A DNA stretch of 64,000 nucleotides from positions 950,591-1,014,590 of the forward strand of contig JAVSML010024609.1 of the NCBI GenBank assembly GCA_038503035.1, written 5' to 3'. Below the pieces are notes generated by a model. The model saw only the letters and a list, made by a program, of their open reading frames with translations. It did no database searches and was not told the origin of the DNA. This document shows, piece after piece, positions 33,545-46,148 of this stretch. Each line of letters opens with the position of its first letter. The first letter of the stretch is position 1. The position numbers were made by a program, and so were the translations under genes. Source of the stretch: Crocodylus rhombifer (taxonomy: Eukaryota > Chordata > Crocodylia > Crocodylidae).

Positions 33545-34976
33545 GTAAGAATGCACTTTTAATTAAATACCTAACAGATTAAGCAAAGGGGACTCTCTTT
33601 CTTTGGGTCTATCAAAAAATAAGGCCACTGGTTACTTCCTGAAGGGCATGGACAGAAGCAACCTTTTCAGAGTTATCTACCTTGCCTGTTTTGGAAGAGA
33701 TGGTAGATGATTCTGATAGAAAGAGGAGGAGTAAGGGGAGAGATTAATGAAATAGTAGGTAATGGAGTCATCAAAAACTAAAGGATATATAAGAGCTACG
33801 GAGAAACAAAGAACAGGATAAAATATTATGTGAAGCAACAAAGAATTTGATTAGGGAATACAGATCTGATATTGAATAAGAGAGAAAACAGGATAAGACA
33901 TGGATATGAGAAGGAGAAAGACAAAAGATGACAGGGAATGTGAGGAGAGGGGAAAATGCAACCTTTTAACTAAAGAATTGTAAATTCATTACTTACCTCA
34001 TAGACCCTCTGTACATTGTTGGGGGGGGAAGGAGAGAGAGGGAGGAAAAGACTACTAGATTTCCTATTTTGAACATGTGATGGTTTATTAATATTGCTTC
34101 CCTAAATCTGGATTTATATGAGGTCCTTATATGGTTTGAAGAGTGACTGTTGAGTGTAGCAATTATGTCAAGCAGGTTAATTGAGTAGGTCAGCTAATTA
34201 GCTAGCCCATCCGTACCTTCAAAATCTCAGACCACACAGGTGTCTAGAGTGTATGGGTTATAATTAATTAATTGACTTTCCACTTCCAGCACCTGACACT
34301 TGGCCAGGGTGGAACAGAGAGATTAAAATACATTAATTAAAATGAAATAATAATAGGCAGCAAGACTAGGGTCTGCAGTCTTGAGACTTAACTTTAAAAG
34401 CAAATTAAAAAAGGCCCCATGGCATAAAGGCAAGAGCAGATCAAAAGTTTTGGTCACTTTATAGGGCTGTTACAAAGACATGGCACTCTTGGGACTAGTA
34501 AAGTATTCTGAGCCAATAGTCATTTACAAAACAACTTAAAGTCATGAGCAGCCCCTTGATCTGTTCAAACTTTTATGGTACTGTTATAGATCCACTTCTA
34601 TTAGCTTGTTCCAGAGTTGTCATATAATCTGTATTACTACACAGTCTGAATACCAGGTGCCAAACCCGAAACATCTTTGCCAAGTGTTAATCGGAATAAA
34701 AGAGGGTCAAATTACTGGATCAATAGAGAATTGAATGTGTGACCCAGGAATTTGCCTAAAATCCTTAATATAAATTTTAACGTGGATCTCCTAGGTTCTG
34801 ATGGTTGGAAACTAATCTAAATTCATAGATTATTTATAGCCAGGTTGATTTCTTTTGAAAAGAGGGGCATGAATTTGAGTCTTTCAGTATTTTCTCAGGG
34901 CATCTGCTTGCTTGTAAAAGAACAAGTTTCCATATCTTTTCTAGAATACATACGATCTTTTTTCATTTTTTTATAG
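33545..34976. other. Intron, purine-rich stretch
   Basis: 33640-34060 is strongly purine-rich (many AGAGGAGAA-like words, and GGGGGGGG at 34021). No gene or clear mobile element. Confidence 0.45.
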
Positions 34977-35048
34977 CATGTCGACTGTGTTATTCTTGAT
35001 GATGGTGGATTTCTTTTGATGTCAAATCGGGATGAGTATACCCAGCAG
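34977..35048 (+). CDS. CACNA2D1: CACNA2D1-like exon: second Cache-type region core
   Basis: This 72 bp exon is 24 codons in phase 0, with a TTTTTTATAG acceptor and a GTGGGT donor. It encodes HVDCVILDDGGFLLMSNRDE followed by YTQQ. DCVILDDGGFLLM is a strongly conserved core of alpha-2/delta-1 and -2. The donor GTGGGT is a weaker but normal GT type. Confidence 0.96.
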
Positions 35049-35359
35049 GTGGGTATGTTTTAAATACCATAAGAGAAGAGATTGCCTTGGCTGATAAGGA
35101 ACAGTATTGTAGCTGTCTTGTATTGCCAATAGATAATCATACTATAAGACTTTTCATTTTTTTTATTTTTCCTTTATTTAAATCAAAATTATCTAATTCC
35201 ACAGATTGGAAATAATATGTCCAGATCCAAATGATAATGTAGTTTAATGGCTTTTATTGGAGTCTTACTAATGTCTTGGCAATCCCACACATGTATTAAT
35301 ATGAGTTTGGTCATAGTGATTTAGGAGAGTAACTAATAAGGCTTTTCTTTTTTTAAAGA

Positions 35360-35590
35360 GCTGGGAGCTGGGGCTGGGCACGGCAGCCATGGAGGGGGCT
35401 GGGAGAGCAGGCAGAGGATGGGGCCTGTTTGATTCGGAGATTCGACCTATTCTGCAGTGGCCAAATCTCCAAATTAGATTTGGGTGAATCAATTTAAGGC
35501 AGCGATTCAAATCACCAAATCAAATCGTTGTCCCCCAAATTGACCGAATCTGAATCCGAAGCAAATACTAGCTGCTTCACACATGCCTAG
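35360..35590. mobile_element. Half of a foldback element related to 3216-3919
   Basis: AAATCAAATCGTTGTCCC, ACCGAATCTGAATCCGA and the end GCTGCTTCACACATGCCTA correspond to the right half of the element at 3216-3919. A GC-rich core (35370-35430) precedes it. The left arm is missing or too worn to see. Confidence 0.5.
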
Positions 35591-35639
35591 TAACTAAGGA
35601 CTAAGTTGTGGAAGATTATGTGTAGTTTTGATTAGAGAT

Positions 35640-35830
35640 GTAACAGGAAGCCAGGCACCCAAGACATCAGGACACACATGGGGGCAGTAGTGACATCCAG
35701 CTGTCATTGTGCTGCTGGGATGACTGCACAGCTGCAGCAGAAGCTGCTATTTTTATGCCCCCACCCCAAGTTGGTACCTTGGGCTGCTGCCCTGGCTGCC
35801 CCACCCTAGTTATGCCACTGGTTTTGTGGT
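35640..35830. mobile_element. DNA repeat ending in CTAGTTATGCCACTG
   Basis: The right end, CACCCTAGTTATGCCACTGG, is the widespread amniote DNA-element terminus (inverted CAGTGGCATAACTAGGGTG). The interior is GC-rich. A probable relative lies at 51420-51660. Confidence 0.6.
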
Positions 35831-36034
35831 TGTCTGGAGAATTGAGAATTAAATCTTTGGTGAATAATTCCACGAGTGTTTCTGCTTTTCAGTTATTAAA
35901 AACACCCATTTCATCAAAACACCATGGTTTTTTAAATAAACTAAAATTGTTGAGATTTTTTTCTAATTTTTTAATCTGTCATGTCATAAAAGTGTCCAGA
36001 AATGTTTTTATTGACACTTTTTTTTTAATACCAG

Positions 36035-36187
36035 ATTGGAAGATTCTTTGGTGAAATTGATCCTGGCTTGATGCGAAATCTCATTAACATGTCCTTATAT
36101 GCATTTAACAAGTCTTACGATTATCAGTCTGTATGTGATCCTGAAGAAGAACCAAAGCAAGGAGCTGGGCTTCGTTCTGCTTATGTG
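36035..36187 (+). CDS. CACNA2D1: CACNA2D1-like exon: alpha-2 ectodomain, longest visible exon
   Basis: This 153 bp exon is 51 codons in phase 0, with an ATACCAG acceptor and a GTCAGT donor. It begins [20 protein letters not shown], continues [14 protein letters not shown], then a variable acidic stretch DPEEEP, and ends [11 protein letters not shown]. Two N-glycosylation sequons are visible (N-M-S and N-K-S). The acidic EEE replaces a small neutral stretch in human as recalled. The frame stays open beyond the donor to 36250, but the next exon and homology fix the border at 36187. Confidence 0.97.
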
Positions 36188-36278
36188 GTCAGTATCCCTC
36201 GGCCAAAATATCATCATTTATTTTATGGACATACAGATGCCATGTACTAATGGCATGTTCTTTATCATGTTTTTCCAG

Positions 36279-36331
36279 CCAACAATAGCAGATATTTTGC
36301 ATTTAGGATGGTGGGCCTCTGCAGCTGCCTG
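36279..36331 (+). CDS. CACNA2D1: CACNA2D1-like exon: end of alpha-2
   Basis: This 53 bp exon lies between a TTTTCCAG acceptor and a GTGAGT donor, after an intron of only 91 bp. It encodes PTIADILHLGWWASAAA and leaves TG of a Trp codon. The GWW-A-AAAW segment is a hallmark of alpha-2/delta-1 and -2. It is followed in the next exon by a short amphipathic helix. Confidence 0.96.
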
Positions 36332-39312
36332 GTGAGTTCTAATATTCTAATAATGTATATAAAAACATATTTGGCAGTAGTCACTTTTTTCTGTGAAGGC
36401 TTCTTGGAAACTCCTTTGATAAATTAGACTTCCCAGACTTTGTAGTTCTAAACTTTCACTCTATCCGTCATGTGTAGGTAGAAGAAGTTTGTTTTGGGTT
36501 AATTATCCTAAACTGGGATTTCTGCCTGGCAGATTTCAGATCAAATTAACCTATTTATAATTATTGATTATATGTTTCCATAATACCATACAATATAGTT
36601 TTTAATTCATTCTAGCAAGCTGATGAAGAATCAGTTTTCAATCCTTAGTATAGTAAATCATTTTGCTAAAAACACATATCAGTTTCCACTGGGAAATATA
36701 AGGAAGTTTATTTAGGAACATCATGTGACATCAAAATACATTGATTAGTAGTGTTCAGCGGTTCTCGGTTGGTTTTTTTTTTGGTTTTGTGGAAGAGCCC
36801 ATAAACATAATAATACCACTGAAAGGAAACAACCATATGTCACACAGCACATGATAAAAACTTCCTTTTTTTATTTGGCTCCATTTCAGTACAACTACGT
36901 TTCATTTAGGTAACATATACCTGACAGACTGCTGTAGATTGGAAAAGTAGGAGCTTTAACTTGGAGGGATTTTGTCTTTGATTTTTTATGGAGCCAGAAT
37001 TGTACTTATTACTGTACTGAAGTGACTAGTATTTTAGCTAAATACAATAATGTATAAATCTTTAAGCAAAACCTCTACATAGCAGCATTGTCTCATTTTG
37101 ATTTAGGTCCATAAATAATGAGCAATAACGATAGGAATGATGTTGGTAGTTTTATGTCGCAGATAAGAATAAATTCAGCCAGTGTGTATTGGCAGTGTGA
37201 GCCCCTATATGTTAGTTCACGCACAATGCAAAGGTTTAATTGGGACTTAAGCGGTATATATTGGACAGGCCCTCTACAATGATTTGAAGTGCACCCTCTG
37301 ACCCTTTCCCCATTGAAAAGATTTGTGATGATTCCTCCAAGTAACAATTAGCATGGTGGGATATGCTGTCTGGTATCTGGAGGTAAGTATTACAATGTAT
37401 TACAGCTGAACAGATGTGTAGCAGTTGTCTCACAGATGGCACTTTGAAGATATTGCCCATTTTTTTTATTGGTACATTTAGCTGGCAGGAGTAGTTAAGA
37501 TCTTTGTTTTCTAGAACAAAAATGAACCTCAGAAACTGAAGATGGGCAATAATCCATAGAAGAAACCTAATCTTTGCTGAGACAGAGAAATTTGGTTTAT
37601 CAGTTCTCAAATCAGACTCAGTGGTCTGGACTCAATTTAGAGTTGGGCCTTGTATTCCCCAATGTTATAACTGAAAGCATGCCATAAAAGTATCTTCTGT
37701 GGAATGTTTAAAACTGGAATCTAGGCTAGAAGATGTGGAGAAGGCCATTAAGGAAGCAGAGTAAAAAAAAAAAATAACCAGAATGGATTTAGCAAACCAG
37801 CTGGTGAAATCAAAGCAGAGAAATAGGAGAAGCCAGGTTAAAGATAACAATTGCATTTCAGGCAAAAATGTATGAAAAAGTAAGTAATAATTGTTAACAT
37901 TTATGCAGGGAGCATTAGAATTTGATTAAGGAGTAAGTATCTTCTCTCCTATGCACTCTTGAAATTCATAATTTCTCCAAGCTTCTTTTCCTCATTCATC
38001 CTCAGTAAATTCTCTGTGTTAACCTTTTTCACATCTACAGTGCTACGTGAGACTTAATTTCTTTATCAGAAAGTTGGGTCATTAAATAACCAGATATGTC
38101 TTCATCCCAGAGGACTGTATGCTGCCCATTCAGTGATCCTTACCAACAATGTTGTAGGAATGAAATGAGCCCTCTCATGCAAGTCCTAATCACGGGGGTG
38201 ACTTGGAGATGCCTTTCCTTTGAGGATATGTCCTGAAACAGGAGAAACAAACCAAACGAGCACTGCGGCCAGCTTTTTGGGTGGAGCAAAAAAATGAGGG
38301 ATTAAAAAAAAAAAGGATATTCCAAGTTCTGCCTCAGCTCCATAGGCTATGTGGATACCATGGCACACTGTTTTCTATAGCTAACAGTATATGTGACTAG
38401 TACTGCATATTGCCACCTTTTTTTCTTAGCCCAAGTAGCCAGTATCCATTCATGGCTGGATTAACTGGGGCATATCTGTGGTGGAGAGAGACCCTCAGAC
38501 TTGTGAGGCATATTCATCAGTTTGTAACAGTTTTCCACTAAAAGAGAGTAGGTCAGATAACGTTGGCAACAGTTAGTCCTGCAAGGTGAGAAAAAGTTGT
38601 GGTTTGGAGGCGCTCAGGAAGGATTCCAGGTAAGGGCAGTGATTCATTGTTTCTGACAGCATGTTAAACCTGGAGGGAGAAAGGCAAGTTCGGAGGTTTC
38701 TGAAACAGAAATAGGTATTTGAAATAGAAATGATATAGACGTGAATGAGGAAAAACAGAGCTTATTTTAGCCATCCTAAACTTATGCAGAAGATACACTG
38801 AAGATACTCATCCAGGAAGAAATGACAGAGGTGATCTGAAATGCAAGAATGGTTGTGGGCTTGTAAGTGTATAAAATAGTTTGAATATGCCAGTATTTCT
38901 CTGCCTTCCAGGACTGTTGTCAGGTGTAAAGTGCTAGGAGACGGATGAGTCTGGGGTAGGGTGCAGATTTTAAAAGGACCTTTTATTTTAAAGGATTTTA
39001 AAGGCATCTTTATTCCACAAAAATGGAGATCTAAAAGGATCACAGTTAAAGTGCTCTTTAACATTTCTGCTAGCTGACACATGTATAAGGACAGTGAATA
39101 GTGACAGCCAGACAGCATATGAGGGAAGGAAGGAAGAAGGTGATCAACAAAATGTAGCAGATAATAGCAGTCACATGGACTGGTGTAAGTATAATTAATG
39201 TAAGATGTTGCTTAGTTAGAAACCCAAGAAAACACTGGGGACAGCAAAGCTATAGACAAAGTAGCTATAAATCGTTACTTAATTCACAAAACTTTCGTTT
39301 TTCTCTGTTCAG
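36332..39312. other. Intron, no recognised feature
   Basis: 3 kb intron between exons at 36279 and 39313. Apart from A and T runs I see no repeat, exon or RNA gene. Confidence 0.5.
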
Positions 39313-39368
39313 GTCTATCTTACAGCAGCTGTTTTTGAGCCTGACTTTTCCTCGTTTCCTGGAAGCAG
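39313..39368 (+). CDS. CACNA2D1: CACNA2D1-like exon: hydrophobic segment before the alpha-2/delta cleavage site
   Basis: This 56 bp exon has a CTGTTCAG acceptor and a GTGAAT donor. The first G completes Trp. It then reads SILQQLFLSLTFPRFLEA and leaves G of Val. In the mammalian proteins the precursor is cut just after the equivalent L-E-A, so the C-terminus of the alpha-2 chain should lie at or near the end of this exon. LFLSLTF is hydrophobic but too short and amphipathic for a membrane span. Confidence 0.95.
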
Positions 39369-39497
39369 GTGAATGCATGGTTTATTTGGGGGGCGACTTA
39401 AGGTAAAAGGTATAACTCCAGGCACACGGTCAAATTCTTCCCTCTTCTTTGTATCACTAAATTGGCCCTGCCTTTGTTTTCCTTCTCTGTCTCTCAG

Positions 39498-39627
39498 TGG
39501 ACATGGATGACGATGATTTGACTGCTGCCCTGTCAAAGCAGAACTGCATTACTGAGCAAACTCAGTATTTCTTTGAAAATGATGATAAATCCTTCATTGG
39601 GATCGTAGACTGTATTAACTGTTCCAG
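39498..39627 (+). CDS. CACNA2D1: CACNA2D1-like exon: N-terminus of the delta peptide
   Basis: This 130 bp exon follows CTCTCAG and ends at GTAATT. The intron before it is only 129 bp. After completing Val it reads [20 protein letters not shown], then [18 protein letters not shown] and INCS, leaving AG of Arg. This is the start of delta in the mammalian precursor, with the acidic run (DMDDDD) and three Cys. N-C-S is a glycosylation sequon. The acidic N-terminus is slightly more Asp-rich than human as recalled. Confidence 0.96.
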
Positions 39628-41428
39628 GTAATTTTTTTTTTTCACTATGCAAACCAGTTCTTGTCCATATAAATTGTAGAAAAGACAATTACATGGTAAA
39701 TCCATCCACGTATTAGCTACATCACACACAGTGGAAAGGTTAAGTAGTATTTAGTGTTGCACAACGCTACAGCATGTATAGTTAAGTGTATGTTTACATG
39801 GATATGTTTAGGATTCTTGCTTGAAACAGCATTATACTATCTGTAATTATTTAATTTACAGTATTTACTCTCTATCCTTTGCCTAAAAAATGTATCACCC
39901 CAAATTGGAGTGTGTCTTTTAAACAAGGCAGCTGATTTCTGCACTGGAGTGGCTACCAGGGGCTGGCTCTGTGCTGGGCTCAGCAGCATGCAGGAGGGGG
40001 AGAGTCCATTCCTCAGCATCATGCACCCTCTCCTTGCGGTTCTGATGCTCAAGCCTTAACCCCGTCAAAACCACTGCTGAATTCAGCTACTCTGCCAAAA
40101 GCTGCTACCAACTCGGCAGTGGCTGTGACAGTGTTAAGACTGGAGCAACAGAGTTACAAGGAGAGAGTGAGTGCTGTTGAAGAGTAGACTGTCCCTCCTT
40201 TTCTCTCATTCTGCTTCCCAAAACAAGGTAGTTATTTCATTTGGGGGTGGCGGGTATGCACTAACATGCACTACTAACAATTTCTGAGTTGCATTTTTAT
40301 GTTTTATGGAACTATCTTGTATATATTTTAGGACATTTTATTTCTAAAGGTGTTTATGCATTTTCTAAAATTCATTTATTGAACTTTTGGGATTCTAGCC
40401 CAAATATTTCTAACTGAGATACTGTTCCCATTTGTCCCATTATCAAATTAAGAGTCAGGACATGTTCAAAGTACTGATCAGCTTCTTCACATTTTCCCTT
40501 GTTGTCCAGTAATTCTGCTGATTCAATTCTTATGTAATATGTGTAATTCAATTTTAGTCAACTTCTCAATATAATGGAGCAGCTGGGTCAAATTTAGACT
40601 ATGAATAGGCAAAAGTAATCCTGCTGAGATGAATGAAGTTATCTCCATTTAAAACAAAGGCTTAACTTCTGCCTTTTTGCTTTTAGATGGGTAGAAAAGA
40701 TTTGACAGGGTAATATAGATATAATTTTCTAAATTCAAAACAAGAGCAAACATCCTGAAATCATTCTTTTCATTGCTGAGAAATGTTTTGCGTTACTTTT
40801 TCACCTTTCTTGAATATAGCTGTTTTAGCTTTGCATCTATCTATATGTCAATCTAACTGCCTTTGCATTTGAAATACCAAAAATAACCATTGGTTGTAGA
40901 GAAATACTCTTAACTCTGGTGTCTAAGATGGGAAATATCATACCTAAAAGATATAACGGATCATCAAATATATTTTAGGCATGCAAGGAGACTAAGTGAA
41001 CAAAAAAGTAGATGTTTCCCTTAGCTGTAACAGGCTCTCTTTTCCAACTTTTTTCAGTGTAGTATGTTTTTCCACCCTGTCTTGGCAATAAAATTGTGGC
41101 TGAACTGCTTTCCCTTCTCAGCAGAACTACTGAGTTAGCCATATGCTTCTGGTTACATGTTAATGTAAAGTCAACCTGTGCTCTTTGTTTGCATTTTTTC
41201 ATCCCTGCTTTTCCTCTAAAGGAAGCGATGCACCTGTTAAAAGGATTGCAAAATTTCCCTTAGCCATCCTTTGCTGTTCATGTAAGAAATGCTTTTCCTG
41301 CAATAGCAGCTGAATTTAATCTGTGCCTTTCTAGGAGTTTCTTATGATTTCATGAATAAGTGCAAACCCCCTCCTCCCCCCCATTTCATGTAATGGGAGT
41401 TATGGTTCTTTTTTTTTTTTTTTTTTAG
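39628..41428. other. Intron, no clear feature
   Basis: 1.8 kb intron. 39850-40180 may be an old DNA repeat (TACAGTATTTACTCTC start) but its ends are not clear. A T run of about 20 precedes the acceptor at 41428. Confidence 0.4.
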
Positions 41429-41541
41429 ACTTTATCATGCGGAGAAGATTTCAAACACCAATCTAGTATTCATAATCAGCGACAGCCAATTTCTGTGCCG
41501 CTCTTGTGATCCAAAACCATTGATGCAAGCAGAAAAGCCGG
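41429..41541 (+). CDS. CACNA2D1: CACNA2D1-like exon: delta peptide with a C-x-x-C motif
   Basis: This 113 bp exon follows a run of more than 15 T and TTAG, and ends at GTATCC. The first base completes Arg. It reads LYHAEKISNTNLVFIISDSQ, then FLCRSCDPKPLMQAEKP, leaving G of the next codon. NTNLVFI is conserved in the family. The C-R-S-C pair resembles the C-x-x-C spacing of alpha-2/delta-2 rather than the C-P-C of human alpha-2/delta-1, both as recalled. This exon therefore bears directly on whether the gene is CACNA2D1 or a paralogue. Confidence 0.95.
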
Positions 41542-42274
41542 GTATCCTTTTAAAAACAGGACTACTGAGGTTAGGTTGATTCATGACTGCTTAGCAAATA
41601 TTGGAATATGATATAGGACCCCTCTCTATAGCGGCATGCAACACTGTAGCACCTGTGTCGACCAGTGATTACCATGCAGAATTTCTACATAACAAAACCC
41701 AAAAAGGATTGTCTGAAATATTTCCATAGTTGATTAAATACATTTTTGATTTGCTCATCTTCATGTGTATTCCCATGCTGATGGGTTGTTGTTTTTTTTT
41801 CCTCAGAGAAAATATATGTGATTTTCCACACTGTAAAAGACTCTGATGTGTTGGTAGGCCATGCATGCCTTCACTTGATACCCACTTGCCTGTTACCTTA
41901 GTACCCCGACATTGGTTCAGTTTCAGAGCCCAGGAAAGGGAAGTACATCCAAAGGTCTTAGTTGGTCACCTGACCTGGGAGCTGAGCACACCTTCAAGCT
42001 ACCTGTAGTGTCTGAGCTGATCAAATCTTAGTGCTTATATCCTAATTGTCCTCACCTCACTATAAAATAAGAGTAGAGGCAAAAACTCCCATTCACGTAC
42101 ATAGGATGAACTGGGACATGTAGGCATTATAGATGGAGTTGGCAGAATAAAAAGTGATGTTTCACTTGAGAGATGCAACATAGACGAGGCAGCCCAAGAT
42201 AAAGCTGGCAAGTCATTAGGTGCTAGAGTCAATGGCAGCCAGTTAAAGTATCTGCCATGGAGTCACTCCTGGTG

Positions 42275-43337
42275 AGGCAGCACCACTTCTCTTGGAAGTC
42301 AGTTACAGATCCTAGCTACCCTGACTGTGATGTCTAGTAGCGCCTCCTAATGTGTAGTCTGAATCTGCCCTCTGCCAGCTTGTGACCATTATTTCTAGTC
42401 ACTTCTGGCAGTGCTTAGGGGAACAGGGACTCCCCCAATGCCTGCTGGACCCTCTGACTAATTTGTACCAGGCCACTAGATCCCCCCTCAGCCTTCTCTT
42501 GCGGAGGCTGAACAGGTTCAGGTCCCATCACCTCTCCTCATAGGGCCTGCCCTGCTGCCCCCGATCATGCGAGTGGCCTCCTCTGGACCCTCTCCATGCT
42601 GTCCACATCTCTCTTGAAGTGCGGTGCCCAGAACTGGACGCAGTACTCCAGCTGCGGCCTGACCAGTGCCACATGGAGGGGGAGGATCACCTCTTGGGAC
42701 CCACTTGAGATACATCTGTGGATGCATGACAAGGTACGGTTGGCCTTCCTGACCGCATCCCCACACTGCCGCCCCATGTTCATCTTGGCATCAATGATGA
42801 CCCCAAGATCCTTTTCTGCCTCTGCACTGCCAAGAAGGGAGTTCCCCGACCTGTAGGTATGGTGCTGGTTCTTCCTCCCCAGGTGCAGCACCTTGCACTT
42901 GTCAGTGTTGAATCCCATCCTGTTCTCATCCACCCACCCCTGTTACCTGTCTAGGTCTGATTGCAACCTATTCTTCCCTTCTAGCATGCCCACATCCCCC
43001 CACATCTTAGTGTCATCAGCAAATGTGAACAGGATGCTTTTTTACCCCCTCGTCCAAGTCACTGATCCAGATGTTGAACAGTGCAGGCCCAACGACCGAG
43101 CCCTGGGGGACCCCACTGCCCACATCCCTCCAAGTCGAAAATGACCCATCCACCACCACTCTCAGGGTGCGGCCCTCCAGCCAGTTGGCAACCCATGAGA
43201 TTGTGTAGCTGTCAACACCATAGTCCCCTAGTTTTTTAATGAGAACAGGGTGAGAGACAGTGTGGAAGGCCTTCCGAAAGTCCAGAAAGACTACGTCCAC
43301 TGCTACCCCTGCATCTAAGGATTTTGCGACCTGGTCA
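42275..43337 (-). mobile_element. CR1 LINE copy C, - strand, both ends missing
   Basis: About 1.06 kb. On the minus strand it reads [20 protein letters not shown] (approximate start 43303), then [24 protein letters not shown], a frameshift inside the FADD region near 43040, NRMGFNTDKCKVLHLG and LVRPQLEYCVQFWAP. It aligns closely with copy B, but the octamer tail and the last 3' stretch are absent. At the position of copy B's nonsense codon it retains TGG (Trp). Confidence 0.9.
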
Positions 43338-45339
43338 AGTCACCTAAATCAAAATTGGTGCAATGTCTGTAAAGGAGTCATGTATGCCAAATCTACTCAA
43401 ATTAAATACCTGTACTAAAAACCTAATACTAAGGTACTGCAAAACCTTGCTATACCACGCTGAATCCCGAACACAGTGCGTAATGCTCTGTGAACAGCCT
43501 CCCTCCTGCCTGTGCCTTTTGGAATCCCTGCAGCACATTGGCTAATAACAGCAAATTTCCATGGCTGTCTTTCAGTTGCTCAGCACAGCAGCTGTCTCTC
43601 ATCTCTGTTATGTGTGGTCAGTTCTGTAAAAACAACTTTGCACGGCTCCTGTGCCAGGGGAAATTCTCCCAGACCTTCCATAGCCTTTAAGCTATACAGA
43701 TCGCATGAAAAGTGATAACAGTGCCTGACTTTTAGCGGACAGTAGAGAAAGACAGTTGACAAAAATAAGTATGTACATGCAAAGAGATCTATGAGGAGAG
43801 ATTTGCAAATTTTCTTCTGCTTCAGATGTTAAAGCTCCTTCTCGTGGTGGTCCTGGTAGTCCCTAGGAAAGGCACTAACTGTCGCATTCATTATAAAAGT
43901 ATAATTCTATCTGCGCTATGGTTGAGAAGTAAGCTACATCTATGGAAGCATTTTTCTGGTACTTCCCTGTGGAGCACTTAAATTCCCAGGGTTGGATGAA
44001 AAGGCTGGCAGCTTGAACGTCTAGGTGGGCTTAGTTTTGACTTAATGAATTGACTTTTTATTTTCTTTTTTTTCACCTGAGCAGCACTAAGTCAAGCTTG
44101 CTGTCTCAAGGTGCATTGTGAAATGCCGATGTAGCATGATGATGCACAAGAGGGTGACCTTTGCATGCTAGTCATCTGCAGGTACTTGTTATTAGGCATT
44201 CCTTCCAGATGCCTGGTACAGATTTGCTAAAGTGAGATAACTTTTAAAGTGATCCCTTTCTCTGACTCTTTTCTCTCATGATAGAAATCTCATCACATAT
44301 CTCATCATGATATCATTAGGTAAGTGGCAGCTAATAAGGTGTGAACAAGGCTGCCAGTTGTTATAAAATGAAATGTTACTGTCTCGCCTGTACTGGGACA
44401 ACTTCACTGACTTCACACAGGTTGCAGTGAAAGTTGGGCAGGGTATTGGCCTGAACATAAATCAGCACAGATTATATCTATGAGACTTGTTTTGAAGTGT
44501 TTTAAGCTTTTGAAATACTCTAGACCAGATTTGACAATTTCAAATAGCGACAGCTGAAATTTATAAAAAGCTCAACAGACTTCTCATGGTAATGTGATTA
44601 TAGACATGAAGTGTTGGACAATAAAATCTTGTTCCTCGGCAGTGAGTTCAGTGATTTAAGTACTGTTTTCATTTCTGCTATTGATCTTGGGTGAGTCATT
44701 TCAGCTTTTTTTCACCTCCTGCTCAAAAACTTGAAACCCTAATAAGAGGTAATTAAACTTTATTTCTGTTCATACCAACCTCTACAGTGCCTTTTGCAAA
44801 AAAGCCCTAATCTCAATTTAAGATCATTTTTAATGTAATTCAAATAATGAATACTATACTAGGCCTAGATCTTGTAACGTTTTTGCAAAACTCCCATTTG
44901 TCTAAAACTAACCTAATAAAATTAATATAATGAAAATGCTACAAAATAAACTGGTTCTCTCTCCCCACCTCCTCCCCCCACTTTTCATTTTGCCCCAGTA
45001 AAGGGAAAAAATCTTATAGAAGCAATGTTAGATGTGCTGATTTTATTGCAGTGTCTGCTTTATTATCTTAATTAGAAGCAGCAGAAGGTTATCCTGTAAG
45101 TCATCAAAAACAAAGCACATTTGCTCTCTATTAATGCTGTTTTCTTGAACGGAGTACAGTCACAACGGGTGGGAATTGCAATACAGCCTACATCAATCAG
45201 AGCGGCCAGTAGCTGCTAATGTACGTCTTTCAGAGAAGTCCATAAGTGTTTTGCTTCATGTAGCATGCTTATAATTATAAAAACATAAAAACAAATGCTG
45301 GTACTGCTAATGTGTTGTATTCCTTAATCAGAGTATCAG
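43338..45339. other. Intron, no recognised feature
   Basis: Unique-looking AT-rich intron. Small ORFs near 43360-43760 on both strands have no family match. Confidence 0.5.
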
Positions 45340-45422
45340 ATGAAGGGCCAAATCCTTGTGAAATGGTTAAGCAGCCTAGATACAGGAAGGGGCCAGAGGT
45401 CTGTTTTGATCAAGCGGAGCAG
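45340..45422 (+). CDS. CACNA2D1: CACNA2D1-like exon: delta peptide, conserved PRYRKGP block
   Basis: This 83 bp exon lies between an AGTATCAG acceptor and a GTAAGG donor. Its first two bases complete Asp. It reads [20 protein letters not shown] followed by CFDQAEQ and ends in phase 0. The block [20 protein letters not shown] is essentially alpha-2/delta-1. A second AG six bases upstream (tcAGTatcAG region) was rejected because it breaks the frame with the exon at 41429. Confidence 0.96.
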
Positions 45423-46148
45423 GTAAGGTTGAGTTCACAAGGATTTAAGAATCAGAGATAAGAACACTCCCTTGAAAGACAGCTGTGGAGATGTTTTAGA
45501 GCAAAGTAGATGCAATCTATGCTTAAGTGTACCCAATGCCTGATGACTTAATCTATTTTTCATTAAACATACTGTTCACTCTGGACCATAGTCACTTTAT
45601 TTCAAGTGTCCCATGATTAACATAAAATGAACTGCTGCTTTCTTATCTGCCTTTCCTATAGACGTTGCACTTTCACACATGATTCCTGTAGATACCAGTA
45701 GGTCAACAAACCTAATTTATAAACTAGCGATCTCCATGTAGCTCTTATAAATAAGATATGTTTATTGGTTCATCCAACAATAGAAAGATACTAGAAGTAC
45801 TGAATTAGGATTGAGATATCCTTTTGGTAGAAAAGAAAGAGAGAGTATATGTTTTGATATTTAAGTATTATTTTTCTCCTTCATTTTTAAATACTGTATG
45901 AAAAAGAAAACAAATTGAATCCAACATATTCATTCTGAACCATGAGGTGTGCATGCTCTAGATAATTCATAGTGCAAAAAAGCCTCAGTGGCTGCCCTTT
46001 GCTTTCTATGACATAATTTGCTATTTAAGCCCAATATTGCAGACTGAAAAATGCCTTTCAACCTTCAGTGAAGTCATTTGGTGTTAAAGTTGATTGACAC
46101 TTAGCAAGATTTGACTCCAAAGCTATTTTAATTTCTTTAAAGACATTT

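Noticed and set aside
38161..38380. Small - strand ORF with a hydrophobic run (FFFLIPHFF)
   Set aside because: It arises from an A run on the + strand at about 38305, with no family match or splice context.
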